DNA of 7,905 bases from Ekhidna sp. (lineage in GTDB: Bacteria > Bacteroidota > Bacteroidia > Cytophagales > Cyclobacteriaceae), in NCBI GenBank assembly GCA_013214445.1, contig JABSPG010000177.1:1-7905 (forward strand), read 5' to 3'. Position numbers and translations under genes: made by a program. The notes beneath the pieces were generated by a model. That model saw only the letters and a program-made list of their open reading frames with translations. It searched no databases and was not told where the DNA came from. Of this stretch, positions 6,418 through 7,905 are shown in pieces; positions within the stretch are counted from its first letter, which is position 1, and the number at the start of each line of letters is the position of its first letter.

Positions 6418-7779
6418 TCATTTTTTCTTTCTTGGATCGTCAAAAGGTAGCGCTTCCAGTTTGGGTTCGGGTACCTGACCTAAACTTTTTTCAAAGCTGT
6501 CCATTTTTTTCTCTAGTTCCTCCACAACAGAAGCAAACTCTCTCGCCAAATTATTTAATTCCCCAGGATCTTTTTCCAAATCAAAAAGCATTGCTTCATG
6601 GGAAGGCACATGTCGCTGACGGTACGGATTATCTACCACAGCTCTTTTATACTTCCAATCGCCACTTCGTACAGCTCGCAGTTCTTCGTTGAAGTAGAAA
6701 TAAAAATCTCGGTCTGGTAATGCTTCCCCATCAAAAATTGAAGCGGAGATATCTGTCCCATCAATGGTAATTTCCGGCAATTGAGCATCAATAAGACTTG
6801 AAAAGGTAGGTAACCAATCAGTCATAATATAGGGACGATCATCCACTTTTCTCTCAGCAACTTTACCCTTCCACCAAAGCAGCGTAGGTACCTTAATACC
6901 GCCATCCCATGTGGTGGTTTTCTGGCCTCTAAGCTCACCAGCACTACCCCCGACTTTGAGTACAGGTCCATTATCGCTACTGAAGACAACTATTGTGTTT
7001 TCATCCAAACCAAACTCTTTCAAGGTTTCAAAAATCTCACCTACACTACGATCCAATTCTTGTACTACATCCCCATATTTTCCCAATTTTGAAGTACCAT
7101 CATACTCTGCAGAAACATGAAGGGGCGTGTGCGGGAAGGTATGAGCCAGATACATGAAAAATGGTTTGTTTCTATTTTTTGCAATGAAGTATTTCGCTTC
7201 TGCGCTGTATCGCTGCGTTAGCTCTTTTTGATTTACTGGCTGAGCAATCACCTTCCCGTTTCTCATCAATGGAAGTGGCGGATCTTTCCTCGGTTTCCAC
7301 TCCATATCATTGCTATATGGCAAACCAAACCAATAGTCAAATCCATGCCGATCTGGGAGAAACTGAGGTAAATGTCCTAAATGCCATTTACCAATAAGTC
7401 CTGTCTCATATCCATTTTCTTTGAACATTTCAGCCATTGTGTACTCTGTGGTATCCAGACCTTGAAGGCTGTTGGGAAAGAAAACGCGAGTAACACCAGT
7501 ACGTACTTGATACCGACCCGTTAGCAAACTGGTTCTGGAAGGAGAACAAATGGGAGAAGTCGTATAAAAGTTGGTAAACCGGATACCTTCTTCTGCCATT
7601 TGATCCAAGTATGGTGTAGCAATACTATCTGAACCGTAGCTCCCTAAATCTCCATAACCTAAATCATCGGCATAGATGAAAATAACGTTCGGTCTCGTAT
7701 CTTTTGTGGTATCGGCATTATAGGAAGATGAATTGCACCCGGTCAATAAACCTATAAGCAATAAGTAAAAGCCCCTCAT
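6418..7779 (-). CDS. Lipoprotein S1-family sulfatase (sulfatase A, CSPSR type)
   Basis: A 453-residue type I formylglycine-dependent sulfatase that would hydrolyse sulfate esters on a glycan. The N terminus is a lipoprotein signal with lipobox LLTGC (Cys15), so it is probably membrane-anchored outside the cytoplasm. The sulfatase domain begins at RPNVIFIYADDLGYGDLG, with metal-binding D38/D39. The formylglycine motif is C78-S-P-S-R82, followed by TSLLTGR. Other family positions are visible: GKWHLG (K131, H133), AHTFPH (H213, H217), SSDNG (D269, N270) and K287 before WDGG. The C-terminal subdomain carries the usual LFDLEKDPGELNNL segment, and the protein ends in RKKK. Overall it resembles GALNS-like or arylsulfatase-A-like S1 enzymes, but I cannot assign a SulfAtlas subfamily by eye. 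The start is fixed by the ATGA overlap with uxuA and by the signal peptide. Activation needs a maturase encoded elsewhere. Confidence 0.93.
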   Translation of the reverse strand: MRGFYLLLIGLLTGCNSSSYNADTTKDTRPNVIFIYADDLGYGDLGSYGSDSIATPYLDQMAEEGIRFTNFYTTSPICSPSRTSLLTGRYQVRTGVTRVFFPNSLQGLDTTEYTMAEMFKENGYETGLIGKWHLGHLPQFLPDRHGFDYWFGLPYSNDMEWKPRKDPPLPLMRNGKVIAQPVNQKELTQRYSAEAKYFIAKNRNKPFFMYLAHTFPHTPLHVSAEYDGTSKLGKYGDVVQELDRSVGEIFETLKEFGLDENTIVVFSSDNGPVLKVGGSAGELRGQKTTTWDGGIKVPTLLWWKGKVAERKVDDRPYIMTDWLPTFSSLIDAQLPEITIDGTDISASIFDGEALPDRDFYFYFNEELRAVRSGDWKYKRAVVDNPYRQRHVPSHEAMLFDLEKDPGELNNLAREFASVVEELEKKMDSFEKSLGQVPEPKLEALPFDDPRKKK

Positions 7780-7905
7780 TCTAAAGCACCAGATCTTTCT
7801 ATACCCAGCATCAAGCCTCTCAGCTCTGCAAGACCTCTCAGCCTTCCTATTCCAGAATATCCAGGATTAGTCTTCTTGTGTAGATCATCCAACATTTGGT
7901 GTCCA
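7776..7905 (-). CDS. uxuA: Mannonate dehydratase, C-terminal end (partial, runs off right edge)
   Basis: Only the last 42 codons and a TGA stop are present; the rest lies beyond the right edge. The translated tail contains HQMLDDL, then NPGYSGIGRLRGLAELRG and a short end ERSGALE. As I know the family, this is the C-terminal signature of UxuA, where the segment follows the conserved RPDHG block (here only its last Gly is visible). UxuA is a cytoplasmic enzyme that dehydrates D-mannonate to 2-keto-3-deoxy-D-gluconate in the glucuronate branch of hexuronate catabolism. The stop overlaps the start of the following sulfatase in an ATGA, so the two are probably co-transcribed and translationally coupled. 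The identification rests on 42 residues recalled by eye. It is strong for the family, but nothing can be said about the rest of the protein. Confidence 0.82.
   Translation of the reverse strand, partial: GHQMLDDLHKKTNPGYSGIGRLRGLAELRGLMLGIERSGALE

Larger units (their letters stand above)
4781..6418 (-). pseudogene. Lipoprotein S1 sulfatase interrupted by two in-frame stop codons (sulfatase B)
   Basis: One continuous 546-codon frame starts at the ATG at 6418, overlapping the stop of sulfatase A in TGATG. It holds two nonsense codons: TAA at 6347-6349 (codon 24) and TAG at 5411-5413 (codon 336). Codons 1-23 encode a lipoprotein leader ending FYSCVNK. After the TAA the frame continues with QPIEEPGRPNIIFIMSDDHA, the normal sulfatase start (metal D41/D42). 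Counting stops as positions, the formylglycine motif is C81-A-P-S-R85, followed by GKLHFG (K129, H131), LHKAPH (H198, H202), TSDQGF (D361) and GEHGWFDKRF (H369, K374). No shift of frame is needed anywhere. The TSDQGFYLGEHGWFDKRF block is typical of S1 sulfatases acting on N-acetylglucosamine or glucosamine sulfates and their relatives. Most likely this is a recent nonsense pseudogene; sequencing error or strain variation is the main alternative. Other genes here use TAA and TAG as true stops, which argues against general recoding. Confidence 0.85.

Noticed and set aside
4781..6418. General stop-codon reassignment (TAA/TAG read as Gln)
   Set aside because: TAA and TAG serve as normal terminators in neighbouring genes, with TAA overlapping the next start at 3137-3141, and no other gene here has internal stops.
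2308..7120. Other short plus-strand open frames opposite the GH28-like, mutarotase-like and sulfatase genes
   Set aside because: They are antisense shadows of well-supported genes, with no family resemblance and no separate intergenic space.
1..7905. tRNA, rRNA, CRISPR array, insertion sequence or SusC/SusD genes
   Set aside because: No such structure, repeat set or protein was seen; the DNA is almost entirely accounted for by the listed minus-strand genes.

Overview
The window looks like part of a polysaccharide-utilisation locus of a Bacteroidota bacterium, probably a marine-type polysaccharide degrader. This is inferred from the moderate A+T content, the run of lipoprotein signal peptides, the near absence of Shine-Dalgarno sequences, the tight gene packing and the clustering of S1 sulfatases with a GH28-type beta-helix protein and an acetylesterase. 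No SusC/SusD pair, sulfatase-maturating enzyme or regulator lies inside the window. Every supported gene is on the minus strand, so transcription runs from the right edge to the left edge.

Right part (7905 to about 4700): the last 42 codons of a mannonate dehydratase (uxuA) overlap by 4 bp (ATGA) a lipoprotein S1 sulfatase (sulfatase A, 6418-7779). That gene overlaps by 1 bp (TGATG) a second lipoprotein sulfatase (sulfatase B, 4781-6418). Sulfatase B is a full-length reading frame broken by exactly two in-frame nonsense codons, TAA at codon 24 and TAG at codon 336, with no frameshift and all recognisable catalytic residues intact. About 30 bp after its natural stop there is a clean intrinsic terminator (4711-4749).

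Left part (4692 to 1): a GH28-like lipoprotein with altered catalytic-site motifs (3139-4692) overlaps by 1 bp (TAATG) a lipoprotein of probable galactose-mutarotase-like fold (2024-3139). This is followed after 3 bp by a third S1 sulfatase with a CCPTR active site (425-2020, TTG start). That sulfatase overlaps by 4 bp (ATGA) the N-terminal part of a sialate O-acetylesterase-type esterase, which runs off the left edge.

Working together (inference): sulfatases and an acetylesterase would strip sulfate and acetyl groups in the periplasm or at the cell surface. The GH28-like protein would cut the uronate-containing backbone or side chains. The mutarotase-like protein would act on released sugars, and cytoplasmic UxuA would feed D-mannonate, derived from glucuronate, to 2-keto-3-deoxygluconate. 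The implied substrate is a sulfated, O-acetylated, uronic-acid-containing glycan, whose identity cannot be read from the sequence.
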